Shown: piece by piece, positions 54,340-64,000 of the stretch | How the letters are laid out: each line of letters starts with the position of its first letter | Position numbering within the stretch: the stretch's first letter is position 1 | Assembly: GCA_021229015.1 (NCBI GenBank) | Contig: CM037787.1 | Location: 39,751,037-39,815,036 of the forward strand | Origin: Solen grandis | Taxonomy: Eukaryota; Mollusca; Bivalvia; Adapedonta; Solenidae | Direction of reading: 5' to 3' | DNA length: 64,000 nt | Notes under the pieces: model-generated | The model's input: only the letters and a program-made list of their open reading frames with translations | The model's database searches: none | Told to the model about the DNA's origin: nothing | Made by a program: the position numbers and the translations under genes

Positions 54340-55190
54340 TTTGTTTGGTATCAGGTCACTGGCCTTTGTACAGAGGTTGTCTATTTCAGATTTTAGAATC
54401 ACTAAAAATCGTCGGTGGAAACTTTGTACATGTAGGCTGTATCCAGAGGTGTAGGGGATAATGTGATTTGATTTTGTCATATGTTCGTAAAAGAATTTGT
54501 ACAGATTTTATCACACAGATATTAAATATGGTCCTTCATATTAATTTAATTCTTATCAATACATTTATGAAGAATTTATCTATTAATTAACATTTCCAGA
54601 CGATTTAAAGCAGCTCGTTCACAGATGATCGGTAAAATTATGACATAAATAGCTACTCTCCTTGCTGAGTTTAGTAAAGTGTTTGTTTCCTGATCGTTAG
54701 ATTTAAAAAAAAATAACTACTCTCCCCGTTAAAGTTTTTGTTCCTGACAGATTATGTCACATTGTACAGGTAAAGGCTATTTTCATAAACGTAAATCAGT
54801 TAAGACCCTCTGTGACGGTAAAGCCTGTGATGGGGAAACCATCCATTTTTTACGACCATTGATGGTTGCATTTGGTGACCATGCGTCTGTTGATGGGTAT
54901 TGATAGACGTAATACACATTGTAAAATATAATCTTCCGCCAGTGAACATCTGTGAAGGAGCTGTTTCAACATTGTATAAAATTGTACTTTTGCCTGCTGT
55001 AATATGATTTATTCTTATGTAAATATAGAAACAGTTGATTCAGTATCTATGTAATATATTTCTTCGATGGTTGAGTGATTCCGTTCAACAATCAATAATA
55101 TTTGTATATAAACTCTTTCAACAATGACAAAATAAGTAACCAGGTCAATATGCATGAGCAAGTGATTATGTGTAATTATAAAAATATTAC
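54340..55190. other. Unannotated DNA
   Basis: No feature seen apart from short repeats of the CTACTCTCC type near 54650-54725. Confidence 0.4.
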
Positions 55191-55275
55191 CTATATCTTG
55201 TTTGCTTATTTTATCCCTCGCTAAAATATCACCATTACTTTCGCGTTCGAGTTTAAAATCTGCAACTATTTGGCC
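55191..55275 (-). CDS. Possible coding exon (unidentified)
   Basis: Open between an acceptor-like AAGGTTCAG and a donor ATAG|GTAATA on the minus strand. It reads GQIVADFKLERESNGDILAR then DKISKQDI. The upstream frame stays open for a few more codons (LNIKVQ). Codon content and the pattern of alternating hydrophobic residues look protein-like, vaguely like a strand-helix of an extracellular SEA-type module, but this is too short to assign. The exit phase (1) does not fit the NPDC1-like exon at 48714. Confidence 0.27.
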
Positions 55276-55302
55276 CTGAACCTTTATATTTAGCACAAAA
55301 GC

Positions 55303-55326
55303 GGGTATGTGTGTGTGTGTGTGTTT
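55303..55326. repeat. (TG)n microsatellite
   Basis: About 10 TG dinucleotides. Confidence 0.9.
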
Positions 55327-55381
55327 GTATGTAAAAGTAATAACTCGACTTAACTGAAGGTTTAAGTATCAACGGCAAAGA

Positions 55382-55850
55382 TGGAGACAAGTGGCGTAAT
55401 GTCACACCTTATCACATTATCCAGACACGTGGCATGATATCACACCCACTCACATAATCCAGACACGTGGCATGATATCACACCCACTCACATAATCCAG
55501 ACACGTGGCATGATATCACACCCAATCACATTATCCAGACACGTGGCATGATATCACACCCAATCACATTATCCAGACACGTGGCATGATATCACACCCA
55601 ATCACATTATCTAGACACGTGGCATGATATCACACCCAATCACATTATCCAGACACGTGGCATGATATCACACCCAATCACATTATCCAGACACGTGGCA
55701 TGATATCACACCCAATCACATTATCCAGACACGTGGCATGATATCACACCCAATCACATTATCCAGACACGTGGCATGATATCACACCCAATCACATTAT
55801 CCAGACACGTGGCATGATATCACACCCAATCACATTATCTAGAGTCGTGG
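55382..55850. repeat. Minisatellite, 38-bp unit, 11 copies, SINE-derived
   Basis: Unit CCAGACACGTGGCATGATAT plus CACACCCAATCACATTAT, starting every 38 bp from 55421 to 55801. It equals the GGCATGATATCCCGCCCAGT-CACATTATCCTGACA block of the family-2 SINE at 16300-16340. Partial units with SINE-like variants flank the array, and CCAACCAGTCCAGGATTACG of the same SINE follows at 55880. Confidence 0.95.
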
Positions 55851-56035
55851 CATGTACCACACCGTATCACATCCGGACAAGTGGCCAACCAGTCCAGGAT
55901 TACGGTAATGGCATGACTATATATTGAGAGGAGACAGTGGTCATCATACAGGACGCAAAATATAAAAAAGAAAACAAGAAGATAATGAGAGAATCGTATG
56001 TTCGATCCCTTGTCCCTGGTCGCGTTACAAACGTT
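55851..56035 (-). mobile_element. SINE family 2 remainder beyond the array
   Basis: AGTGGCCAACCAGTCCAGGA, GACTATATATTG and, near 55995-56030, TCGTATGTTCGATCCCTTGT (B-box-like on the minus strand as an imperfect match) continue the SINE whose middle is amplified. Confidence 0.5.
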
Positions 56036-56103
56036 GTTTAATTTACGCATATACATGTACATTGTTGTACCAGATAAACATTCAATTACATAACCTTGTT
56101 TTT

Positions 56104-56360
56104 AGGGTGTACTAGGCCGAGAAAGTTAAGTCGCTGCCTTTAACACTCAACCAGCCGTCACTGCGTGGGTCGTGAGTCCCGACAAGGTCATTCGGATTTT
56201 CATGTGAGGAAGCCTTCCAACTGGCTTGCGGTAGGTCGGTGGTTCTACCCGGTTGCCTCAGTGCATTCGGATCTTCCTCCACCTGTAATTTGCTGGACGT
56301 TGCTATATCACTGAACTAACGCAGCGACGGTAAACACCAAAAGATCAATAAACTTTATTT
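56104..56360 (+). mobile_element. tRNA-derived SINE, family 4
   Basis: tRNA-like head with GTTAAGTCGCTGCCTTTAAC and GGGTCGTGAGTCCC. The body has GAAGCCTTCCAACTGGCTTG and TAGGTCGGTGGTTCTACCCG, and the tail ACACCAAAAGATCAATAAAC. Confidence 0.6.
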
Positions 56361-56705
56361 TTGATATATTAAGATTAATCCAATGGATTTTTTCAGCAAA
56401 TCGTGTGTAATATTTTCCAAGTGCTCTTCATGTCTGCATTGGTCAGTACATGTGTATAAGCTATAAGATAAATAGGATCTGACATGAATTGTTTTTACCA
56501 AACGAGCTCGTGAAAATGTTACTAAGCGAGCCACTTATCAGACCTATACTGATTGTAGATCGCGTTTCGTCGTCATGATATCAGTCAAATACAGCTAGGC
56601 GTTAAATTTCCGTTTTGAACGTGGGGCTCGTGCACGCGGAACGGTAAACGGATGTCATCAGTGATCACACAGTGAAATTCACAACTAAAGTTGACAAGGT
56701 TTACA

Positions 56706-57655
56706 ATGCCACGGTTGTCAAAAGCCGAAAGAAATAGGGCTATTGGAATGCTCCAGGGCGGTGCTTCCGTTGTCAACGTTAGCAGAATTTTTAACTGCCG
56801 CCGCAACACAATTCATGAGCTTGTTAGACGTTTTATACAAACAGGTGGTGTGTCCGATCATCCCAGGTCAGGTAGACCGAGGGCAAGTACCCGAAGGGGT
56901 GATCGTGCCATTATATTAATGCACTTACGTAACCGCTTCAGACCCACGACGTTTACGGTACCTTTGTTTAACGTAAGTGCTCAAACTATTCGCAATAGGT
57001 TACGCACCCAATTAGAGCCCGACGCCCATATACCGGTGGTATACTGACATTACGCCATCGTCAGGCCCGTATGGCATGGGCACGTGCCCACCGTGACTGG
57101 AACACTGTCCTGTTTTCGGACGAATCGCGATTCAATCTGAGTAATGCCGACGGCCTCACATAAGTCTATTGCCGGCAAGGTGAACGGTTCGCGCCCGTCT
57201 GTGGTGGTGGTGGTGACGTAATGGTAGGGGGGGGGGGGGAGAAAACCCGACTGATCGTTCTGCGAGGCAACTTAAATGCCCAAGGGTACATTAACAAAAT
57301 TTTAAATGCAGAAGCTATTCCGTTTTCGAGAATAAATGCTCCAGGTGTTTTCCAGCAGGATAATGTCAGTCCCCACACAGCAAGAATTACACGCGCTCAC
57401 TTAGCAGCAGCAAACGTTAACGTCATGCAATGGACAGCAATGACTCCGGATATGAATCCAATAGAGCATATCTGGGACGGGTTTGGCAGAAACTTTCGCT
57501 AAAGACATGCTCCACAAAATATCCAAGAGCTGACAAATGCATTGATTCATGAATGGAACAATCTTCCCAACGGACTTGTACAACCTTACGTCAATTCGAT
57601 GAGACGATGCGTGGATACACTCATTAGAGCTAGAGGTGCTCACGTCCGATATTGA
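56706..57655 (+). pseudogene. Tc1-like (DD34E) transposase pseudogene
   Basis: Starts MPRLSKAERNRAIGMLQGGA with a helix-turn-helix (NVSRIFNCRRNTIHELVRRF), then a second half (VSDHPRSGRPRAS). After a frameshift near 57040 comes WNTVLFSDESRFNL with the first catalytic Asp. A stop lies near 57163 and a second shift at the G-run near 57229. Then FQQDNVSPHTA (second Asp) and MNPIEHIWD (Glu), 34 residues apart, as in Tc1. A stop near 57500 precedes a tail ending RGAHVRY. The domain order is complete but at least two stops and two shifts disable it. The terminal inverted repeats were not identified. Confidence 0.9.
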
Positions 57656-57659
57656 TTTC

Positions 57660-58580
57660 AATACCAGAACACTTGCACATTATTAAATTGTGATCTAAAG
57701 GGTTAAAATTCACCAGAAAAAAAATGTCAATGCCATTACATCCAAACTGATACATTCAATTGTGACCCCTATCATTGAAATTACGTAATTTAACCAACTT
57801 AAATGGATCATTTACCAACTTGGGAATGGATCATTTTAATATGCCCAAAAGTTGTTGTCATGCTGTATTGTCTATTTCTCTGGAAAAAAAATCAATAAAA
57901 CACACACTGTCAGGTTTCCTATATTGTATAACACGAGCAAACAGGTGCAAGTATTGCTTACCCGATAGAGGGCATTGAGTTTGGTTATCAGGTATTCAGA
58001 TTCTCACGACCAGCCCTAATATGTTGCGATGTGAACATTAAAATGACGCAAAACAAAATCTCAAACTCCGCGCACCGGTTACGTCACGCTACGCTACTTT
58101 AACCACTGCCACCGCACAAGTCACATGATGATAGTTGAAACCATGTGACCAACATTTATAATTTTATGAATTAATTTTATATGATTTGAGTTTTTACTTT
58201 TCTCGAAATCATGAATGTTATTTTCGTGAAATATAACGAAACTGATATGATATATTCAAAACAAATCATTAGTGATAAAAGTAAATCCGGCCTATATCAG
58301 CCGAAATTTACTTCTTGGTGGCAGTGGTTATCGACAACTGTAAGGGGAGGTAACTACTGCGGTGGAGTTTGACAAAATCTTTCTTTAGATAGATAAATAC
58401 ATGTATTCTTTATCCTTATCTTCAATAGTAAAACAGGTTGTTGGATATGCATACTAAGCAAACTTAAAGTAGTATCACTTACAGTATAATTATTATTAAA
58501 GAACATATCGGCTATAAAGCAATTCCATTGGTGATCTTACATGACACTGAAATATGTCATTTACAAACTACAAAAAAATG
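57660..58580. other. Unannotated DNA
   Basis: No gene. GC-richer near 58060-58120. Confidence 0.4.
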
Positions 58581-58582
58581 TT

Positions 58583-58650
58583 CAACGGCTAGGAATCGAA
58601 CCCATGACTCTCTTTGACAATGCCAAAATGGCCACTGGACCGTCGTATAG
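58583..58650 (-). mobile_element. tRNA-like fragment
   Basis: On the minus strand AGTGGCCATTTTGGC and GTCATGGGTTCGATTCCTAG (good B box). The A box is weak. Probably a SINE head. Confidence 0.5.
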
Positions 58651-58735
58651 ATGAAATGTTATCGAATATATTTGTTACCTGGCATGAAATTCCAGCCAGG
58701 TGATGGTCCAAAATATTTCCGAATGATTTGCGATT

Positions 58736-58995
58736 TTTTCGCTTGATCATTGTCTTTTTTCATTATAGTTTATTAAACTCGTAACCTCCAACTTCGACTT
58801 TTTTGCTTGATCATTGTCTTTTTTCATTATAGTTTATTAAACTCGTAACCTCCAACTTCGACTTTTTTGCTTGATCATTTTCTTTTTTCATTATAGTTTA
58901 TTAAACACGTAACCTCCAACTTCGACTTTTTTGCTTGATCATTTTCTTTTTTCATTGTAGTTTATTAAACACGTAACCTCCAACATCGATTTTCA
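58736..58995. repeat. 64-bp tandem repeat, four copies
   Basis: Unit GCTTGATCATTGTCTTTTTT plus CATTATAGTTTATTAAACTC and GTAACCTCCAACTTCGACTT. Starts at 58741, 58805, 58869 and 58933. Confidence 0.95.
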
Positions 58996-59050
58996 AAAGG
59001 TTTGAATTTATTTTGTACTTCCAAAATGCAATCGAATGAAAATAAACATA

Positions 59051-59095
59051 AACAAGAAATATCTTTAAAAAGATACTCAGCCGTGGTAACCAGCT
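59051..59095 (+). repeat. Hairpin-headed repeat start (AACAAGAAATATC type)
   Basis: AACAAGAAATATC then TTTAAAAAGATACTCAGCCG, the same head as at 7746. Confidence 0.5.
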
Positions 59096-60070
59096 TGATG
59101 ATTAGTGTCTGAATGGTTTAACATGTAATAGATTTTTTTTTAATAGTTGTGTAAATCCTGTGTCAGTGCAATAAAAAGCCTGATTTTATTCCGCTTAATT
59201 ACTGTGTGTTTCACAGGAAGTCAGGGTGAAAATAAACGGCCTAACAATCGAAAATCATCATCACTTAGTGATTAGACAGAAAAAAATTAGAACGTTGTGA
59301 AAAGGAAGGGAATTTAAATAATTTTATAGATGTCTAAATATAGCCCCGAAATGTTTTCCGATGACTAAATGTGCTAACATTTTACAGCGTTGCAAGCAAC
59401 TCCGTTCAAAGATGACGTGGCCAGTTATTGTTGAAACATTGAATATTAATGACGCTAAAGACGGCAACGATTATTATGGTGATGATGATGATGACAACGA
59501 TGGTTGGTGGTGATGATGGTGATTGTTTTGGTGGTTTAAGTTGTTTTTTTTGTTGTTGTTGTTGTTGTTGTTGTTTTTTTTGTCTGGGTAATATACATTT
59601 TAGACTGCAATTGGAAATCTTAAGGTAATTTCATCTAGAGTCATCGATATATGCAAGCGTGCTCGAGATGTTGCGATTGAACTTGATAGTACATGTATAA
59701 TTAAAGCAAAACGTTAAATTTGCATTGGTTTTGTTTAAATTTACTGACATATTTTTCACAGTCGTGGGGTAATCCTAAGTCAACAAACTTTACCCTGCTT
59801 AGTTATTAACATATACTAAGACACAGATTGATCTCACAAATATAAAATGTAATGGTCAAAGGGAGGTAACATACACATCACTACTGTTACGGCTAACAAC
59901 AATAATCTCCCATTTAACAGTTTCATATTTGTAATGCAGTATAATATTTGTTATTTTTTGTAATTCTTTTTCATCAAATGCTCGTTCACTCCCTATTATT
60001 ATTTCTTGTTTAATATTCTAACTTAAAATACATGCGTGCCGATCTAATGCTTTGGTTCGCTTTTAATTCT
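59096..60070. other. Unannotated DNA with microsatellites
   Basis: GATGATGATGATGAT near 59480, GGTGATGATGGTGAT near 59507 and (TTG)n at 59549-59573. No gene. Confidence 0.5.
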
Positions 60071-60074
60071 TAAG

Positions 60075-60340
60075 ATAATTATCTCCCTCTTTTTCTTTGA
60101 AAAAGGAAACGACCCAGGGCCTTTCGCTTACGGGGCGAATGCTCTACCTTCTGAGCTACCCGGCCGCTTACATATCATTCTCCCCTATTGTGAGTTATCG
60201 GAACTGTGACATTATCCCCCTCCATTTTAGAATTCGTCCCTGAATTCTAGGAGTTACAGGGTAAATATAACCATGTGCAGGTGTCTTCGACATACCTAGC
60301 ACCGATACCACAGTCCCACAGGCGCCATTTGTAACGGGGT
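60075..60340 (-). mobile_element. Second, diverged tRNA-carrying LTR/TRIM-like element (partial)
   Basis: Read on the minus strand: an LTR end CCGTTACA, then AATGGCGCCTGTGGGAC (primer-site-like), an interior of about 120 bp ending GGGACGAATTCTAAAATGG-AGGGGGATAA, then TGTCACAGTTCCG as the start of the 3' LTR (60211 downwards), which contains a tRNA-like sequence. The interior end shares GAATTC.GGGACGAATTCTA-A.TGGAGGGGG with the TRIM at 20017. The outer limits of both LTRs are not found and no second tRNA-like copy is visible, so it is incomplete or strongly diverged. Confidence 0.5.
60100..60168 (-). pseudogene. tRNA-like sequence in the second element (anticodon position CGT)
   Basis: Minus strand: GGGTAGCTCAGAAGGTAGAG (good A box), anticodon stem TTCGC/GCGAA with loop CCCGTAA, variable loop AGGCC, then CTGGGTCGTTTCC in place of the T arm and a T5 run. 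The T arm is truncated. C at position 33, the variable loop AGGCC and the CTGGG stem are shared with the tRNA-like unit of the 20-kb TRIM. Confidence 0.6.
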
Positions 60341-60885
60341 CATGGAGAACAACAACTCCTGGGTTCCCTTTCATACATTTATTCGAGTATAAATCATACT
60401 GAATATTGTTAGAGGGCCTGGAAACAGATTATAAAACAATAATAAATACATATGAATTGGATTCAGGCAATTCAAAATAGCAGACGCGTTGAAATAAAAA
60501 TACATCTCAAAAATTTATCAAAGTATCTCAGGATATAAATTATAGCACTTACCAGCACTAACTTATTAGAACGACATTACGCCTCTAGTCTGGGAAACTA
60601 CAATAAAGTGGGTACATTGATCTTGACTTTGGGAAAGTCTGATTCCGAAGTGACAGAACAGAAGGGAAATTCATATTTATATGGTCAGGGACAAAGGATT
60701 AAAATCTCACTCACTCAACAATCACCAAAACCATGCACGCTGTACAAACATAATCAGTTGACATAACACAGTTCACAGTGACATGACATTGTGCACATGA
60801 ACAGTTCACAATTCACAACAGACACGACAGAATAATCCAATACAAAATAAACAAGCATATCAATTTAACAAAGACTCCTTTACAA
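60341..60885. other. Unannotated DNA, possible 5' LTR of the second element
   Basis: TTTATTCGAG near 60381 would be a polyadenylation signal on the minus strand close to the LTR end. The rest shows nothing. Confidence 0.35.
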
Positions 60886-61075
60886 TATACTAATCCCTCT
60901 CGACGGTTCTTGGGTTGGACCAGTACTTTGTGCCCGGCAAGGCCATAGCTAGTGGCCTGGTCATTGTATTAATCTAACCAGCGTGCCTCCTATAGCGGGA
61001 TGTAATTTACCAGCCAGACATTTACATCCGGTCTGTAATTTACTGTAGTGTTGCGCCACCAATCCCCCACAAGGA
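60886..61075 (-). mobile_element. SINE family 3 fragment
   Basis: TACTAATCCCTCTCGACGGT then TCTTGGGTTGGACCAGTACT matches TATTAATCTCTCTCAACAGT... of the SINE at 13085. The distal part is unrelated. Confidence 0.4.
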
Positions 61076-62400
61076 TTTAGTTGATTGAAAATGTGTATGT
61101 ATGATGGTAAGAAATGTGTATAGAATTTTTATCTGACAACGAAAATACAACAAAATGCATACAAAGTACGAAAACGAAAACCAATAGGCTTAGAACACTT
61201 GAAACAATAGAAACCATGGTATGTAGAGGTCTGCCTGTACTAAATGCAGAGAGCCTGCATGTGCGTCAAAAAGTGGTTTGCAGAGGGACCTCCCGTGCAG
61301 CAACAGAACCGACAGTAGGGAGAAGTATCAAGAAATCTTTATAAATATAGGGCAATACATCGTGAAACCCTTTTGAAGAATTTACATAAATATTAAAAAA
61401 ATAATTACGTACCATGTTCATGTTATGAACGTAACCAAAGTAAAAACTCGCTTAAGCCTGTAGAAAATGCCGGGATTGTGATACATGTTGGTACATCACT
61501 AAACTGTTTGTCCGAGTTTCGGATCCAGTCGCTGATAATTGAATGGAGGACACGCATATACACAGCAAATTTACTCTAATGTTCCGTGCAATATTTAATT
61601 TTGAGCAACTCACCTTTTTTAAGTAACCACATATCTTTTCCATGACCCTTCGTCTATCGTGCATTTTGTTTATGGCAGGGAAAACCGTTGCGAACGCAGA
61701 GAGACTGCCGATATAGTTATGCAAAAATTAGTCAATGAATAAAATAAGTATTAAAGTAATATGATTGTGTTTTATACATGTTTTTTTTTTCTGGGTTAAA
61801 ATAGTTTTGACCTTTCTCAAACGGATGCTGGTAAGTCATTCGGATCATCTTGTAGATTTTTACCGAGTTATGCCGGGAATTGCCGAGTGGACAAGATTAC
61901 AGCGATGTGCTGCTATAGACTACCTGGGATTATTTTATACTAATACAATAACGGGCATGCTTAGCTAAGACAAGTATAGAAAATCGAGAACACAGCGCTA
62001 TAAATTGAGTAAACGTATAGTGTTCTCCAAATGAAACATGGCAGTTCATTCTGTCTACGTTATACGATTTTGATGTTTCATGTTTTATAAACACCCATGT
62101 TCACTGACGACTCTCAGACACCATTGTAATGTGAAAGAGACTAAGCACGTAGTGCCATGCGATTCTCCTTCATTATGTAAACGAACGCATTGCTAATTAT
62201 ATTACTAATTATCAAGTAAAAAATTATTCTTTTTTTGAATAAAATTAAACTTTAAAATTTTAGACCTTTTATTTGAACATTCTACTTTTTACTCATCGTT
62301 TCTGAGTCATAAGAAAAATTATTTAAGTTTGTCTGCATTATATAGACGTATTTTTTAAATTTTATTTGTATGCTAAGTACGTCTGAGAGCTACGCCGATA
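61076..62400. other. Unannotated DNA
   Basis: A minus-strand frame near 61610-61725 contains KMHDRRRVMEKICGYLKK followed by a good donor (AAAAAG|GTGAGT). This could be a first exon but nothing else supports it. Otherwise no feature. Confidence 0.35.
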
Positions 62401-62401
62401 A

Positions 62402-62596
62402 ATCTTTCAAACTGAAAACTTGTATGGCTGCATTGCTTGGGCTTCAGGGTATAACGGAACCACTAGTGGACCTGGCCTGCTTTCAACGATCGCTGTTAAA
62501 GATTTTCCTAAACTAAAGATACAAGAAATTCACGACCGACCGTTTCAATGGAAACAACCGGAAATGACACGTGTGTACAAATTGTATCCTCTGTGA
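62402..62596 (+). CDS. Unidentified open frame without ATG, possible last exon
   Basis: 64 codons open between stops, ending at TGA 62594-62596. They include ENLYGCIAWASGYNGTTSGP, GLLSTIAVKDFPKLKIQEIH and DRPFQWKQPEMTRVYKLYPL. An acceptor-like TTGGGCTTCAG ends at 62446 and would leave GYNGTTSG... as the exon start. Composition is protein-like and GC content is locally raised. No family recognised. It may be a terminal exon or transposon debris. Confidence 0.3.
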   Translation: MFQTENLYGCIAWASGYNGTTSGPGLLSTIAVKDFPKLKIQEIHDRPFQWKQPEMTRVYKLYPL

Positions 62597-63655
62597 TAAA
62601 CAAATAAATTATAAATTAAATATTCAAATATTCAAGTTAAGGGAAACCTGTATTTGAGATGTTTCGTAAAAATACAGGCAATGAGTAAAGATAATGTGAA
62701 TGTGTGTGGAATTGGGCCGTTTGTGGTATCTCAGTCCAGCATCGCCATGCTTCTTTAAGGTAAACAAAGTACGTGTATCCAAGTGGTATAGGAACAAGGT
62801 GCCGTGGTTCAGTTGCGGCAGGCATGATTTATGAAGTCTCTTTCAAGAGTTTTAAGTGTGTCCTTATTTTTTTCTGCTCAGTTCCGTGAAATCACAGATT
62901 CTTTTCTTTGCTTGCTTGATCAACATATCAGCATCTTTCTCTCAAGCATTCCCTCTAACATTTCCATAATCCCTTACACCTGCAAATTAACTTATTCCCT
63001 TAAAAAATAAAGAAAGTGTCAAGAAATTACAGGTAGTTTTGCCCAGTAGTTATCGTCTGCAATAAAGAGCAGAAGTTTAAGCCGGTACACTTTACATTCA
63101 GGTATATTTAGGTGCACGTGATGCACGGGTTTTAAAGTATATTTAGGAGAGATTTTATCGGTGTATTGGTCTTTTCAATACGCTCGCCGGACTGGCAAGA
63201 TGTTCGAGGTGGTTGCAAGACGTGTGAGACGTATGGGGTCTTCAAATTAATATCTACAAGCTGTAAGTTATCTTGTATTGATAGAATTTGTTTTCGTCAA
63301 TATTGGCATGAAATTCTGACGATTTTTGACATTAATGCTCTTCAAAATATGTGTATTTTCGCCGAAAATGTAACGACATCTTTGCAAGTAGGGAATTTCG
63401 TTATGTTTTAGGTGGCTTTTAGGGAATGACAAATTCCAGAAACTTTGCGGCCGGGTGTAGCTAGCCATGTATAGTTCTAAAGACAGTCTCTGATGTATGA
63501 GCGATGTCGTGAGATGGTGCCGCGTGCGTTACTACCTATGGGGGACGTGACCTTTGAAGACAAAATGCACGATGTCTGAGATTTTATAGCGCCTTGGTGG
63601 CTTTGTTTAGAAATATGAACTCATGAATAGATAAGACTTTAACACGTGTAACTTG
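62597..63655. other. Unannotated DNA
   Basis: Short frames on both strands (62637-62825, 63166-63411) have no recognised motif. Confidence 0.4.
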
Positions 63656-63662
63656 TTCATTA

Positions 63663-63935
63663 AGCCTGTGTGGCTGACATTTTTGCTGTGTGCTTAAGTT
63701 CGTTGTTGCTGAGTGCTATTGTCTTGTAAGCCTGTGTGGCTGAATTTTGCTTTGTGCTTTAGTCCGTTATCGCGCGTGTTATTGTCTTGTAAGCCTGTGT
63801 GGCTGATTCTGCTGTGTGCCATTGTCCAATAAGCCTGTGTGGCTGATTCTGCTGTGTGCCATTGTCCAATAAGCCTGTGTGGCTGATTCTGCTGTGTGCC
63901 ATTGTCCAATAAGCCTGTGTGGTTGCTTGTGTGGC
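63663..63935. repeat. Minisatellite with 64-bp then 40-bp units
   Basis: All units begin TAAGCCTGTGTGGCTG. The first two (63663, 63727) are about 64 bp. From 63790 the unit is 40 bp (ending GTGTGCCATTGTCCAA) and repeats exactly at 63830, 63870 and partly 63910. The minus-strand frames through it are artefacts. Confidence 0.9.
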
Positions 63936-64000
63936 TGGTATTACTAGCATATTTATGTAATCGTGAATATTACAGTAATTAACCTGTGTAGTCAAATATG

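Noticed and set aside
55382..55850. CRISPR-like array with 38-bp period
   Set aside because: No unique spacers; the whole period is repeated and derives from a SINE.
63694..63995. Minus-strand frames with repeated WTMAHSRISHTGL
   Set aside because: Translation of the 40-bp minisatellite.

Overview
The window is a gene-poor, repeat-rich stretch of an animal nuclear genome, most likely a bivalve mollusc. This rests on spliceosomal GT-AG exons, AT-rich introns, tRNA-derived SINEs, Tc1, pogo, piggyBac-like and Ty3/gypsy remnants, and on dispersed families that have a hairpin head, a GACGGACG-type linker and a terminal hairpin, which I associate with bivalve genomes. That placement is recollection, not a search. 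Two 100-N assembly gaps lie at 1839-1938 and 51939-52038. No bacterial-type gene, operon, CRISPR array or rRNA was seen.

Cellular genes are sparse. Four minus-strand exons (48635-48714, 34297-34386, 29446-29583, 28926-28992) join in one reading frame through three phase-1 introns. They encode a charged segment, an acidic segment, a Thr/Pro/Gln-rich extracellular stalk and one transmembrane helix ending in CWYR. The best guess is an NPDC1/CAB-1-like neuronal membrane protein; its N-terminal and cytoplasmic exons were not found. A CpG-rich patch with a possible plus-strand first exon (36468-36528) and a CTCF-like site lies inside the 14.2-kb intron of this gene. Weaker exon-like segments occur at 14609-14686, 55191-55275 and 62402-62596.

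Mobile DNA fills most of the rest. (1) At 20017-20435 is an apparently intact terminal-repeat retrotransposon in miniature: identical 148-bp LTRs (TG...CA), a 4-bp target duplication, a Lys-tRNA-type primer site, a polypurine tract, and inside each LTR a complete cloverleaf tRNA-like gene with A box, B box and T6 terminator. A diverged minus-strand relative lies at about 60075-60340. (2) Twelve copies of a 240-bp TTAA-inserting, piggyBac-type MITE with a long central hairpin are spread over the window. Related MITEs occur at 35526 and 51483. (3) Transposase or polymerase remnants: gypsy gag-pol (590-1838), a LINE 3' end (43690-44470), a pogo-like C-terminus (52039-52738) and a Tc1 DD34E pseudogene (56706-57655). 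(4) Several tRNA-derived SINEs, one with a 1048-bp inverted-terminus element nested in it.

Tandem arrays are abundant: units of 20-21, 52, 31, 38, 26, 24, 66, 38, 64 and 40 bp. Two 38-bp arrays (34761-35325 and 55382-55850) are expansions of internal pieces of two different SINE families, and the 31-bp array at 27133 starts at the end of a dispersed repeat. A recurring pattern is therefore mobile elements seeding minisatellites. Stretches labelled unannotated below are AT-rich sequence in which I saw no supportable gene.
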